From NCBI GenBank assembly GCA_035772405.1, contig JAYKKM010000450.1, forward strand, positions 2,943,501 to 3,007,500: a stretch of 64,000 bases of DNA, in the 5' to 3' direction. Below the pieces are notes generated by a model. It ran no database searches. It worked only from the letters and a program-made list of their open reading frames with translations, and was not told where the DNA came from. Source of the DNA: Chrysogorgia sp. JL179-B06 (Eukaryota; Cnidaria; Anthozoa; Scleralcyonacea; Chrysogorgiidae). The translations under genes and the position numbers were made by a program. Shown piece by piece: positions 1-11,228 of this stretch (the stretch's first letter is position 1; every line of letters starts with the position of its first letter).

Positions 1-48
1 TCTGGCAAAGTTCAACATGAACCAGTGGCGGCGCCAGGCCTCAAACTT

Positions 49-105
49 TGGGGGGGGGGGGGTTGGGGGGCGGGGGGGTTGAGGGGTTGAGGGGCAAACT
101 AAATT
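49..105. repeat. G-rich low-complexity tract
   Basis: Runs of up to 13 G are separated by TT or TTGA on the plus strand. The spacing would permit G-quadruplex folding. No gene signal overlaps it. Confidence 0.8.
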
Positions 106-359
106 TTGTGGGGGCAAAACCCTTTTCACAGAAATGTTATAAATGCACGTGTAAGACCAGTTACATTAGACTATGAGTTGACAACAGTTGACAAGTCACG
201 CCCCCGTACCTTTAGCAAAGGCCAGAACACGTTACTTTTTAGAATGATCCTCCCCAACGTGCAAAATTCAAACGTATTAACACGTATTAAAACAAATCCA
301 AAACACTGTCACACCAGAGCTTGGTTGTAAGCGCTTTCGATTTCTTCAATACTTATTCT

Positions 360-612
360 GTGTTAATATACACAATGCTGTAGTGAATGTGGGAGAGCTT
401 GGAGTAGACAGACGATACATGGACGATCGTCAAGCTCGTATCCTCAGAAAAATGATTCTGAGTCCCGGACAGGAATCGAACCTGTAACCTTCTGATTGCT
501 GGTGAGATGCTCTAACCATTGAGCTACCGAGACTCAGATGAAGAGCGATTAGGTTACAATGATGTACTGGTTCGATTGATATATGTACTGCCTATGCGGC
601 AGTCACTATATA
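360..612 (-). repeat. tRNA-like SINE element, copy A (inverted partner)
   Basis: Read on minus, it holds a Pol III A-box-like motif (TAGCTCAATGGTTAGAGC) and a B box (GGTTCGATTCC) about 27 nt apart, closed by complementary GAGTC/GACTC ends like a tRNA acceptor stem. The loop lacks the T33 of a true tRNA, so it is a tRNA-derived repeat rather than a gene. A shared body follows (ATTTTTCTGAGGATACGAGC and on). Copies lie at 765-1118 (opposite strand) and 44985-45312. Confidence 0.75.
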
Positions 613-764
613 TCGGTTTGCTTCATTTGCCCTAGTTTTCCACCAGTTGTTATTACATTATTTTTTAGTTATCTGTGTTATAACGTATTAAAATGACATG
701 GACTCTTGCCCAGTTGCTAGAGACAACTTTGGTTTTTATTTGTCAACTCAAAATAGCATGTTCT

Positions 765-1118
765 GCCTATGGCTTGACGATCATCCACGTATCGTCTGTC
801 TACTCCGAGCTCTCCCACAAATTCACTACAACATTGTGTATATTAACACATCCAAACATTACTGATATATAGTGATTGCCGCATAGGCAGTACATATATC
901 AATCGAACCAGTACATCATTGTAACCTTCGCTCTCCATCTGAGTCTCGTTAGCTCAATGGTTAGAGCCTCTCACCGGCAATCAGAAGGTTACAGGTTCGA
1001 TTCCTGTCCGGGACTCAGAATCATTTTTCTGAGGATATGAGCTTGACGATCGTCCACGTATCGTCTGTCTACTCCGATCTCTCCCACATTCACTACAGCA
1101 GTGTATATATTAACGCAT
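765..1118 (+). repeat. tRNA-like SINE element, copy B
   Basis: It has the same tRNA-like head (936-1016), upstream linker and downstream body as copy A, in opposite orientation, so the two face each other as an inverted pair about 150 bp apart. The body sequence occurs both before and after the tRNA head, suggesting a dimeric unit. It lies in what should be an intron of the upstream part of the ALDH5A1-like gene. Confidence 0.75.
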
Positions 1119-1262
1119 AAATAACTCCCTCACCACATGCCAACTTAAAGTAATTGTCACCGTTCTACTCAATTACTGTAGCTAGTAATCACTGTAGATC
1201 ATTTACAATGTGGAAAGTGTGTTATTCGACGGCTATTGTCCATTTTTTGTAATCATTTCAAG

Positions 1263-2030
<768 letters not shown>

Positions 2031-2224
2031 ATGATCGAGGAGACATATGGCTACAATGAAGGTATGGAATATGATTATATTTGAACTAGAAATACGTTCA
2101 GCAAGAACCCCCCTCCCCCGCCTTTTGTACCCCCACCCCTAGAGTTTATTTTCCCATCCATGGACCCCAGGGCCTAACCGCGCACGCCGTGTGTTTATAC
2201 CTCTGATAACAAATCCCGAAAGGC

Positions 2225-2770
2225 CGGTTCGTCGTACGTAGATTTTGAACGTTATCTCGGCCAATATTTACTCGGTTTCAATTCTGCAACCACATTTGGA
2301 ATTACCGAGTCTAAATACATAACATACGTGTCTATTATATTACGAGAACGTGTATACCCTTCGTAAAAACGGTTTATGTACTTAGAAATTAGTCGGCAAT
2401 CAGCCGCCGCTTCGTCGTATATTATTTTGAACGCTATCTCGATCAATATTTAACCGTTTTCAATTCTGAAAACAGATTTGGAATTACCGAGTCTAAATAC
2501 ATAACATACGTGTCTATTATATTATGAGAACGTGCATATCCTTCGTAAAAATCTGTTATGTACTTATAAATTATTCGGCAATTACGAGGCCGATTTGTCG
2601 TGTATTATTTTGAACGCTATCCTCGTCAATATTTAACCGTTTTCAATTCTGAAAACAGATTTGGAATTACCTAGTCAAAGTACATAACATACGTGCCTAT
2701 TATGTTACGCAAACGTGTATACCCTTCGTAAAAACCTGCTTATGTACTTAAAAATTAATTGGCCACGTTT
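2225..2770. repeat. Tandem repeat, three ~182-bp units
   Basis: Each unit contains TTTTGAACGCTATCTCG (starting near 2243, 2425 and 2608) and AATACATAACATACGTG. The units are similar but diverged. No coding potential is seen. Confidence 0.85.
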
Positions 2771-2894
2771 GTGCCGTTTTTCTCCCCAACGAATATTGGC
2801 CGATTAAAATGGATCACGCAAAAGGCGCACTCGGAACTTACCGGTTGGTCTTAGCCAATCATGTGTACGAGATTTGGTCCTACCATGTACGGCT

Positions 2895-2983
2895 TATATA
2901 TATATTTAAGAAATAAAAACGTGTCGCGTGTGATTATCGAGTTATAATGGCACGAGAGATGCGTGTAAAACACGAGGCGATAT
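2895..2983 (+). repeat. Left arm of palindrome flanking the LINE
   Basis: The stretch containing GTGTGATTATCGAGTTATAA is repeated in inverted form at 6365-6455. Similarity is strongest over about 60 bp and weaker outward. It ends at GATAT (2979-2983), which also occurs at 6365-6369. Confidence 0.65.
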
Positions 2984-5900
2984 GTTTAATGTTTAATGTT
3001 TAATATCACTTCGCCAATAACATACATAGATCACAAAAATATAAAATTACAAAGGAACAAAAGAAAAAAAAGAAAAGAAAAAATATACAAACTGGCTGGC
3101 TGGATAGTAGCAGGGGGAAACTAAATTCCCATATTAAAGCTGCTCTCCTTACATGATAACAATAAACAAGATAATAAAACAAATAAACTAAATAAACAAA
3201 AAACAAATAAAACTGAAAACAAAAATATAAAATCAATTACTCACTAAGATGTTTAAGGAGTGCTCGTTTAAACGAGGCAAGACTAGGGGCATGCATTACA
3301 CTGGCAGGTAGAGAGTTCCAGTCATTAATGTACCTATTAAAAAAAGAATTTTTAAAATAGTTTGTTCGGGATGCATTAGGCCTAATTTTATAGTCATGAT
3401 TACTTCGTGTCCGTGATTGTCCTATCACATCAAAAAAGTTTGAAGGATTAACATCAATGTATCCCAAAACGATTTTGTACATCTGTACTAAACACAGGTA
3501 TTGACGTCTACGCTCCAAAGAGATCCATTGTAGCTCTTTCAGTCTATCCATGTATGCTTTGTGTGAACCACACATCAATCGGGTCGCCCTTCTCTGGATT
3601 CTTTCTACAGCATGGATGTGTTTAACAAGATACGGGTTCCACACCGGACAACCATACTCCAGTATTGGTCTAACGAGCGCTTTATATGCAGTGGAAATTC
3701 CCTTCACATTACTGGATCCAAACGTTCTTCTCACTAAACCTAGGATCTTATTTGCCTTAGCGCAAATTGTATTAACATGAAACTCCCAAGATAAGGACTG
3801 CTCGATCCAAACACCTAGGTGCTTATGCTGACTCACTGCTGACAGATCTTTATTATCAAGAGAATACTGATGGATTATTGGGTCTCGTTTCTTCGTTATA
3901 TGCAACATTTCGCACTTTTCCTGCTTCAGAGTTACAAGCCAAATTTTGCACCAATTAACAACAGATGATACGTCCTCTTGAAGCTCCAAACAATCTGGCA
4001 CTGATGTAATTTGCCGATAGAGGACCGTGTCATCAGCAAACATCTCTAAACTACAGGTCACAGAAGAAGGGAGATCGTTAATATATACCAAGAACAGCAA
4101 CGGACCAAGTATACTGCCTTGTGGTACGCCAGATGTTACATCCAACCATTCTGATGACTGACCTTCGATCACTACACGCTGCTTCCGAGTAGTTAGAAAA
4201 TCCCGTATCCAGTTCAACAACGGCCCTTTGATCCCATAACACTGTAACTTAAAGAGTAGGTGCGAGTGAGAAACCTTATCGAACGCCTTTGCAAAATCAA
4301 GGAACAACACGTCAACTGAGCCTAGTTTGTTAAGGGTGGAAAACCATTCATGTAGAAGTTGAAGTAATTGAGTTACACAAGATCTGAGTTGCCTGAAACC
4401 ATGTTGATGCTCACTCAATAACTTTAGGTCCATAAGGAACTTCGTAATATGCTTGTGAATAAGGCGCTCTAATGTTTTCACAATAATACTTGTCAGTGAG
4501 ATAGGTCGGTAGTTATCTGCCATAGACCGCTTTCCAGCCTTATAAATTGGAACAACATTCGCTATCTTCCAATCTTCAGGTAATTTACCCAAATCCAATG
4601 AATAATTAAATAAACCCGCCAACGATGGAGCCAATTCTGAGGAACATTCTTTAAGGACTCTTAGGGGGATACCATCTGGACCATTTGCTTTATTTACATC
4701 AATCGAGCATAGTAAATTAGTTATATCTTCCGCAGTACAAAAGAGTTCATCGATAACATGCTGGGTGAAGGGGACTGTATTATTTTGAAGGTTGAATGAC
4801 TCTTCTGGTATCCTTTTATTAAACACCGAATGAAAAAACGTATTTAACATCTCCGCTTTTCCAACATGCGAATAAGCATACTTCCCAGCGTGTTCGATAC
4901 GATTCGCAATGCTAGATTTCCCTGTCCTCGCTTTAACAAATGACCAAAATTTCTTCGGGTTGGTACTCACTTCAGCAATCAAATTGTTGACATAATTTTG
5001 GTACGCTTTGTTTAGTTGATCTTTCACAGTGTTACTAAAACGTTTGTAAGTGGACCATTTGTCCGGGTCCCCAGAGGATTTCGCACATTTCCATAACCTT
5101 CGCTTTTTATGAATTAATTTTCTAAGCTCAGAATTAAACCATGGCGCATTTCGTTGAGACTTTACACGTTTTAGTGGTATATTTTGCTTCACACCTTGAA
5201 AAAATAACGTTTTCCAAGCATCCCATATCTCATCAATACCCTCCATAAGATAGATACAACTCCAGTCAAGCTTCCTAAAATCATCCCTCAAGGATACCCA
5301 ATTAGCAGATCGATAGTTGTAAACAATCCTTGCATTTCTCTTCGGTCTCACAATTTTCAGCTTCAATTTGAATTCGATAGAATAATGGTCAGAATTACCA
5401 AGAGCTGCACAAGTTTCCAGATCGGATAACAAGTCAGGATCAGTAATAAAGACTAGGTCCAAAATGTTCTGACCACGCGTAGGCTGCATGACCATTTGGT
5501 TTAAAAAATAATCTGATGTAATATCACAAAGCGCGCTGGATAAAATGTCAGAACATGTTGGAGATGGAGTCGACCAGTCTATGTTAGGCAAATTGAAGTC
5601 CCCAAGAAGTACGGTGGTGCAATTAATTCCACTTCGTTCAATGAGATCAAGTGATCGACTAAGTTCCTCCAAGTAAACAATATCCGATGAAGGCGGTCTA
5701 TAAAATACCCCAACCAATAACCTGTTATGAGGATTAGGGATAGTTACTTCACACCATAGGATTTCGCAATCCGTTTCGAATTCACATCGTCTGGTACATG
5801 TAAACTGTTCACTACAAGCAAGTAAAATACCGCCTCCATTTCTGGAGCGATCTCTTCGAAAGACTTGGAAAGTATCAGGAAACACCTCCGAACTAAAGAT

Positions 5901-6364
5901 AGTTGTATCCAGCCAGGTTTCAGTGATTGCAACCAGTTCGTAGTTCTGCGATGATAATAGGCCATTCAGTTCAAGACGTTTATTCACTACACTCCTCGCG
6001 TTTAAACTCAAACAGGACAGCTTTCGCAAACAAGAATTCTCCTGATTCCCTTGACTGTGAGACCCAACATTATGTCCGTTCGTAGGGCGAGGGTGAGGAT
6101 GAACGTTGACCAGGAAGGGTTTCGATATAGAGAAGCTCGCTGTGTGGTTACTATAATAGCCAACTCTACGCTTGAAATAACCTTTCATTACCAATGCGTT
6201 GGGACTGATCTTGTTCACCAAAACGTTAGTACATACGTTAGGGTCCAATCGATGGAATATCTGAGTACACGGGGACATTAACAGAATCCAAACTAACAAA
6301 GTAAGTGAGAATTTAACGGCCATAGTACCGACCGGCCTTCGCACGGCCATGACGAAAGATGAAT
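2984..6364 (-). mobile_element. CR1/L2-like non-LTR retrotransposon, near full length
   Basis: The LINE lies on minus, with its 3' end at low coordinates, closing in three copies of an ATTAAAC-type tail (about 2984-3004). It carries one uninterrupted endonuclease-reverse transcriptase ORF. A 5-bp direct repeat GATAT flanks it and may be the target-site duplication. Because the ORF is open throughout, insertion is probably recent. Palindrome arms sit immediately outside both ends. Confidence 0.85.
3237..6350 (-). CDS. LINE ORF: AP-endonuclease plus reverse transcriptase, 1037 aa
   Basis: The N-terminal endonuclease/exonuclease/phosphatase domain spans about residues 110-345. It has LNARSVVNK, ITETWLD, GVFYRPPSS, LLGDFNLPNIDW and the late NSDHYSIEF motif. 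The reverse transcriptase follows at about 560-830, with NKANGPDGIP, NYRPISLTS, FLDFAKAFDKVSH, SGVPQGSILGPLLF and the catalytic FADD box. A CR1-type tail ends with WNSLPASV. These activities nick target DNA and copy the element's RNA by target-primed reverse transcription. Oddly, residues about 10-28 (MAVKFSLTLLVWILLMSPC) look like a signal peptide or membrane anchor ahead of the endonuclease. A methionine at residue 10 is an alternative start. No frameshift or stop is seen. Assignment to CR1 rather than another Jockey-superfamily clade is by motif memory. Confidence 0.92.
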   Translation of the reverse strand: MAVRRPVGTMAVKFSLTLLVWILLMSPCTQIFHRLDPNVCTNVLVNKISPNALVMKGYFKRRVGYYSNHTASFSISKPFLVNVHPHPRPTNGHNVGSHSQGNQENSCLRKLSCLSLNARSVVNKRLELNGLLSSQNYELVAITETWLDTTIFSSEVFPDTFQVFRRDRSRNGGGILLACSEQFTCTRRCEFETDCEILWCEVTIPNPHNRLLVGVFYRPPSSDIVYLEELSRSLDLIERSGINCTTVLLGDFNLPNIDWSTPSPTCSDILSSALCDITSDYFLNQMVMQPTRGQNILDLVFITDPDLLSDLETCAALGNSDHYSIEFKLKLKIVRPKRNARIVYNYRSANWVSLRDDFRKLDWSCIYLMEGIDEIWDAWKTLFFQGVKQNIPLKRVKSQRNAPWFNSELRKLIHKKRRLWKCAKSSGDPDKWSTYKRFSNTVKDQLNKAYQNYVNNLIAEVSTNPKKFWSFVKARTGKSSIANRIEHAGKYAYSHVGKAEMLNTFFHSVFNKRIPEESFNLQNNTVPFTQHVIDELFCTAEDITNLLCSIDVNKANGPDGIPLRVLKECSSELAPSLAGLFNYSLDLGKLPEDWKIANVVPIYKAGKRSMADNYRPISLTSIIVKTLERLIHKHITKFLMDLKLLSEHQHGFRQLRSCVTQLLQLLHEWFSTLNKLGSVDVLFLDFAKAFDKVSHSHLLFKLQCYGIKGPLLNWIRDFLTTRKQRVVIEGQSSEWLDVTSGVPQGSILGPLLFLVYINDLPSSVTCSLEMFADDTVLYRQITSVPDCLELQEDVSSVVNWCKIWLVTLKQEKCEMLHITKKRDPIIHQYSLDNKDLSAVSQHKHLGVWIEQSLSWEFHVNTICAKANKILGLVRRTFGSSNVKGISTAYKALVRPILEYGCPVWNPYLVKHIHAVERIQRRATRLMCGSHKAYMDRLKELQWISLERRRQYLCLVQMYKIVLGYIDVNPSNFFDVIGQSRTRSNHDYKIRPNASRTNYFKNSFFNRYINDWNSLPASVMHAPSLASFKRALLKHLSE

Positions 6365-6455
6365 GATATCCGAGTGTTTTACTAGCTTCTCGAGTGCCAT
6401 TATAACTCGATAATCACACAAGACAAAGTTTTTCATTTCTTTTATAAAAGAACAC
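6365..6455 (-). repeat. Right arm of palindrome flanking the LINE
   Basis: Reverse complement of the arm at 2895-2983. Without the LINE the two arms would abut as an imperfect hairpin. Confidence 0.65.
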
Positions 6456-6469
6456 CATTAAATTAACAA

Positions 6470-6775
6470 TAAAGCATATCTTGCCATTATCACATGGAAT
6501 CATTTGATGATTTGCATATTTGATGTCATTGGTTACATCCACGCAAATGCACCTGCATTTCAAGTGATTTCATTACGTAATCTTAAGGATATATAAGCGT
6601 TTTCAATAAGTTATTATGCAGTGTGATGTCATAAGTATGATCATTTACATATTAAACAAATCTTAATATCTCAAGAGTGAAGTGAGATATGGAAAAGTTG
6701 TAAATAGTTAGTCTTTATAGTTTCAAGAGTTCTTTCAAACAAAAGAGTTATTTTACAACTAAAGATTTCATTGCA
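6470..6775. repeat. Foldback element family F1, partial copy
   Basis: It shares long stretches with 58423-58830, including the CATGGAATCATTTGATGATTTGCATAT region and the arm ending in AAAGTTGTAAATAGTTAGTC. Only one arm plus the centre is recognisable here, whereas the 58.4-kb copy has both arms. Confidence 0.7.
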
Positions 6776-7399
6776 TAGACACTTTAAAGAATTTTTATTT
6801 ATACCTTGAATAATTAAATAGATATGTATTTTAATATACATTGTGTTCTTTCCAGCTGTTTATTCCCGTCTGAAGTCAGTTGCTGTGATCATTAACGCCA
6901 CAGGATTAACTCCACAACCTCTACCGCCACTCATAACCACCTACTTATGCATCGCAAGCTCTTCAAGAACCTCAACCATCCCACGCACCTTGGGCACTGC
7001 AAGCAACTGAAATATTAGGGATTGCTAAAAGGGATAACTCAAAAAGACTTTTCTGTTTTTGTATAGTCTTTATTTTTCGTTAGGTTAGGGTTAGCTACTG
7101 TTAGGGCTGTTTCATGAATCTAACATATATATATATTACATCAATCTGACATGAATCTAGCGTAACATAGGAATTCTATCTCAGGATCGAAAATCGCGCG
7201 CAATTATGTAAACACCTAAAGGGATTTTAATAGAACCGTATGAGTTCAATCCGGAATGAAACTCAATCCGGATTCATGTAAACAGCTCCTTAGGATTAAC
7301 AGTTTTAGAAAATGTTTAGGTTCTTTTGAGTGATCCATTTTAGCCTTCACCTAAACATCAAGCACCTGGAGTGTTCGTCATCATCAATATTATCTTGTG

Positions 7400-7655
7400 G
7401 CAGAGCCACCTAAGCATGTATTTAAATTAATTTTGATGTTTTGGTGTATTGTTTAATTATGTACAGTGTTATCGTCTTCGGCTATACCATGCCAGCTTTC
7501 ACAGTAATTACATAACATTTCCAAGAACTTCTATACCTCAAGCGTCACCAATGTTATTATCTTATATATGGTATAGTAACCTAAGCATGTATTTAAAGTC
7601 ATTTTGATATCTTGGTGTATTGTTTAAACAGTTTTATCGTCTTAGGCACCATGCC
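7400..7655. repeat. Tandem duplication with later insertion
   Basis: CCTAAGCATGTATTTAAA...TTGGTGTATTGTTTAA occurs at about 7406 and again at about 7581. The continuation of the second copy (CCAGCGTTCACAGTAATTAC) appears only at about 8159, so roughly 500 bp of other repeats have been inserted. Confidence 0.6.
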
Positions 7656-7711
7656 TTTTGAAAAATCAGATTTTTGGACAGCCACTTTTCGTATGGACGC
7701 CCATGGACGGC

Positions 7712-7813
7712 TAGCCTGCGAACGCAGCCGCCTGTTTCCGCCTTCGCAACCCTCCCGCTATTTTCTGCGGGAGGGTTGCGAGGGCGGAAACAGGCGGCTG
7801 CGTTCGCAGGCTA
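7712..7813. repeat. GC-rich hairpin with 47-bp arms
   Basis: The arms 7712-7758 and 7767-7813 are complementary with a single mismatch, separated by the 8-nt loop TATTTTCT. It starts TAGCCTGCGAACGCAGCC. GC content is much higher than its surroundings, as in a short foldback MITE. Confidence 0.95.
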
Positions 7814-7904
7814 ATGGACGGCCTAAGCAAAATATTTTCCTCAAACAACAACTTACAGGTTTCCCCCTTTCTAGCTGCTATTTCTTGATTTCTGGACTTG
7901 TTAA

Positions 7905-7985
7905 GACATTGTAAGCAGTAAATTATTGGGATTGTAACCAACCCCAAAACAACAAAGGTTCTAACCCAACCCTAACCCCCCGCCT
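7905..7985 (-). repeat. Dispersed repeat shared with 41452-41520
   Basis: Its reverse complement (GTTGTTTTGGGGTTGGTTAC...CAATAATTTACTGC) is found beside the MITE at 41139-41448. No coding potential is seen. Confidence 0.65.
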
Positions 7986-8034
7986 AACGAGTTTTCTAAC
8001 CCCAACCCCCCGCCTAACGAGCTTTTAAGACACC

Positions 8035-8158
8035 TTTCTGGCCTCGTTACAAAGCAAAGATTCTTTGGAATTACAGAAACACGAACAAGGTCAGAAAGGC
8101 TAATTTAAATGAATATAAAAGAATATTTCTTTTGGGTGCCATTTTGAAAGGGGTCTAT
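8035..8158. mobile_element. TATAGACC-type MITE, one-sided remnant
   Basis: It matches the right part of the element at 30989-31430 (CAAAGCAAAGATTCTTTGGA and AATATAAAAGAATATTT) and ends in the degenerate terminal repeat GAAAGGGGTCTATG. The other terminus is not recognised. Confidence 0.65.
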
Positions 8159-8274
8159 GCCAGCGTTCACAGTAATTACATGAAGTTTCTAATAATTTCT
8201 ATAAAAATGTAAACGTTCAATATCATAATTGGGGAAGAGGATGCAAGTAACATCAAATGTTTCTTTTACACTTA

Positions 8275-8712
8275 AAGTCTGTGTGTGCGTAAAGTGTTGA
8301 CTGTCTTGACGCACATTTGAGTCTCTTCACTTGACGCACACTTGACTTGACGCAAACTTGACGCACACTTCACTTGACGCACACTTAACTTGACACACTT
8401 GACTTGACGCACACTTAACTTGACACACTTGACTTGACGCACACTTAACTTGACACACTTGACTTGACGCACACTTCACTTGACGCACACTTCACTTGAC
8501 GCACACTTGACTTGACGCAAACTTCACTTGACGCACACTTCACTTGACACACACTTGACTTGACGCACACTTGACTTAACGCAAACTTGACGCACACTTC
8601 ACTTGACACACACTTAACTTGACGCACACTTGACGCATATTTGACTTGACGCACCCTTGACTTGACGCACACTTGACTTGACGCACACTTGATTTGATGC
8701 ACACTTGACTGA
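8275..8712. repeat. Minisatellite of CTTGACGCACA-type units
   Basis: About 25 or more variants of ACTTGACGCACACTTGACTT alternate with TTAACTTGACACACTTGAC. It is absent from the matching position in the right LTR, which has only a single ACGCACATGTGCG-like stretch. Overlapping minus-strand open frames (VRQVKCASS repeats) are artefacts. Confidence 0.9.
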
Positions 8713-9190
8713 AGTGTGCTTTACGCACACACGCACATATAGACTTTTTAAGGCTAATTTTCACTGGCGACAAAAGCGTAAGCATAACGACATACGCAAG
8801 CGCAGTTAGTACTTCATGATAGGTTAACCCCTTTGTACTTAAGAAGAACAAAGTATTAAATTGACCATGAAATACGAATTGCTATTGCGTATGTCCTTAT
8901 CCTTATATTGCTAGTGAAAACTGAAACACTGAAATTTTAACACTAATGTGTGCGTTACGCACATGTGCCAAAAACCGGAAATTTGGACAAACAGCGGTTA
9001 GTTAACCTTAACTTTCTGACGACTCTAGAAATTAATATGAGTAGATAATATCTTAAAATTCGGTCATTTTCGGATGTCCAAAAAATAGCCAAAAGGGGTG
9101 TCAACCTTGACTTTTTGACGATTTTCGACCATTTCTAACTTGCAAAAGAAGCTTAAAATATGAAAATATAGTCAAAATCGTGCGGTTCAC

Positions 9191-9199
9191 TATATAAAA
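9191..9199 (+). promoter_or_regulatory. LTR TATA box
   Basis: TATATAAAA is conserved in both LTR copies (equivalent at 12544-12551) and followed at the same distance by GATCCCGCT. It is the likely core promoter of the element. Confidence 0.5.
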
Positions 9200-10099
9200 A
9201 GATCCCGCTCAGTTACGAGAGCCTTGCGCAGCAGAGAAACTTAACGTCTCGTAACAATATTATGGCTCGGCTAGATAGTCGTAACGTGCTGGAGTATAAT
9301 ATATTATGGCTGGGATAGTGGAGTGAAGGTGTTGGAGGTAGTTGGAAAAGAACCGATGTCGGAGACTGGGTCATTTGTGCCAATGTGTGAGCAGTATGAG
9401 TGTGATAAATAGGAAATTGTTAAGAGTTAAGTTTAGGTATTAGATTAAAGTGTCGACTGATCGACACCTTCAAAGGGGAAAGAACCTTCAAAGGGGGAGA
9501 GCCCTGTGGAGAATGAAGGAAGTCGTGGCTATATCGGTTCGCCGCAAAGCCGCGATTGTAGCTGGTAAGTCTGGGACAGGAAAATTTTGAAAGGCCCACT
9601 AGAAGTGCTTTTACAGCAATTTCTAACATGATTTTTTTGCGAAATTAGGCAACCAGACGATGGCTGGAAATTTCATTTTTGGCTTTTACATCGTGCTAAT
9701 AATATCCAGCCTCATTATTTATTCTGACAGTAAAACACAATTGTTTGCTAATTTTAAAAAAGGCGTAAGGTTTATTAAAAATAAAACTGAACACGGGAAC
9801 ATATTTAAATTCCGAGACTAATGTAACTCAGTTTGACTTTTTCCGTAGCACAAGCACTTTGTTTTGTGATGAATTTATGAAGAACAAGCAATCTGTAAAC
9901 AAATTAATCATGTACTGTAAAATATTTAGTTGAATTTTTGGTTTTAGGGCAAGCAAAGCCGCGGCTACATTACGTACAACTCATGTGTAAAGTATTTGTA
10001 ATCCGTTTAGGTTAGGGCAGTCGCCAAACAGGTCATGTGAGATAAGAGCATTGGTATGAAAAAGTGCGTCTTTGTGTGATATGTATTGTGTGTCTGTGA

Positions 10100-10749
10100 A
10101 TGCAAGTCGAAAGAGAAGGGAGTCTAAATAAAACAAGAATATACCAAAGTGATTGTGAAGCGTTGGGCGACCAGGGAGGCAATCCCCGACATTGTGGCAT
10201 CTTGGACGGGATTATTTGTGATTTAAAGCTCGATCAAGAGCAAGAACCTGCGTGGAGACCTGTGAAACGATATGAAAACTAAACTAGCCGAGCTGACCGG
10301 GAAAATCAAGGAGAACCCTGTCCATATGATACTGGGTGCGAACGAGTACACGAAGATAAAGACGTCCGGAGATCAGCGAATCGGGGCTATGCGGAGTGAA
10401 CTTGTGGCCGAGCGTACAAAGTTTGGCTGGACAATCATGTCTACAGGAAAAGAAGCCAACATGGAAAACATATTAATTATGCAGACCATGGTTTCAGACT
10501 ATGAAGGGTTGTGTAGAATGGACGTCCTCGGTCTGGAAGGTATTGTTAGGACGGCAAGACTACGATCGGGGAAAAGTTACATGGAGAGAGCGATACAGCA
10601 CCTGTATCCCTTGGAGCTATCCTGCGATCACTCGGTTGGGAACACCTCCAGTTCAACTCAACGCCAAAGCGCCAGCCTTTAGACCCAAGAGAGACGCAGC
10701 TGTGGCAGCGGAGTTACATGTGAAAGACATCGTTGAAGATGAACAATGA
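10100..10749 (+). pseudogene. BEL/Pao polyprotein remnant (peptidase-linker fused to integrase tail)
   Basis: Residues from about 10272 on contain HMILGANEYTKIKTSG, AERTKFGWTIMSTG and DYEGLCRMDVLGLE. These match the region after the aspartic-peptidase-like domain of BEL/Pao polyproteins. About 30 residues later the frame reads HLYPLELSCD, and in the next frame LNAKAPAFRPKRDAAVAAEL with a stop at 10747-10749; both are typical of the C-terminal end of these polyproteins. The reverse transcriptase, RNase H and integrase core that should lie between are absent. A frame change is needed near 10620. This is a non-functional deletion derivative. Confidence 0.7.
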
Positions 10750-11182
10750 ACAATAAACAATAAATAATGAACAATTTTATTGAACTTTTAATAACTTTTG
10801 AACAAACGGTGTTATGTACAATTCAATGTGTTTGGTTACTCTGTAAGGGAGTCGAGTGAATATATGTTATAAAACCCAACAACTTTGTGATTGTTTGTGC
10901 AGAAGCCGCGGCATTCGCAACACGATTTTTGGAGAGGAGAGGATGGAAATAACATCAGACGTTTATTTTACACTTAAAGTCTGTATGTGTTTTACGCACA
11001 TGTGCGTAATTCACACTTCAACGCAGACTTTTAGTGAGGTGCTTTACGCAAATGTGTGACACGCAACGACATAAACATAAAGTCATACGCAATTGCAGTT
11101 AGCACTTCATGGTAAGTTAACCCCTTTGAACTTAGGGAGAATAAAGTGTTAAATTGACCAAGAAGTACGAACTGCGTTTGCG

Positions 11183-11185
<3 letters not shown>

Positions 11186-11228
<43 letters not shown>

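Larger units (their letters stand above)
8231..9355 (+). repeat. Left LTR of the BEL/Pao element
   Basis: It shares with the right copy TTTACACTTAAAGTCTGT, GGTTAACCCCTTTG, GGTTAGTTAACCTTAACTTT, a TATA box followed by GATCCCGCT, GAGAGCCTTG and GGGATAGTGGAGTGAAGGTG. It differs by a large minisatellite expansion at 8275-8712. Confidence 0.65.

Noticed and set aside
466..1016. Two candidate tRNA genes (minus 466-536, plus 939-1016)
   Set aside because: A and B boxes are present, but the anticodon loops lack T33, stems mismatch, and both are part of a larger dispersed repeat.
8272..8851. Minus-strand open frames of VRQVKCASS repeats
   Set aside because: They are minisatellite translation with no start context or non-repeat domain.
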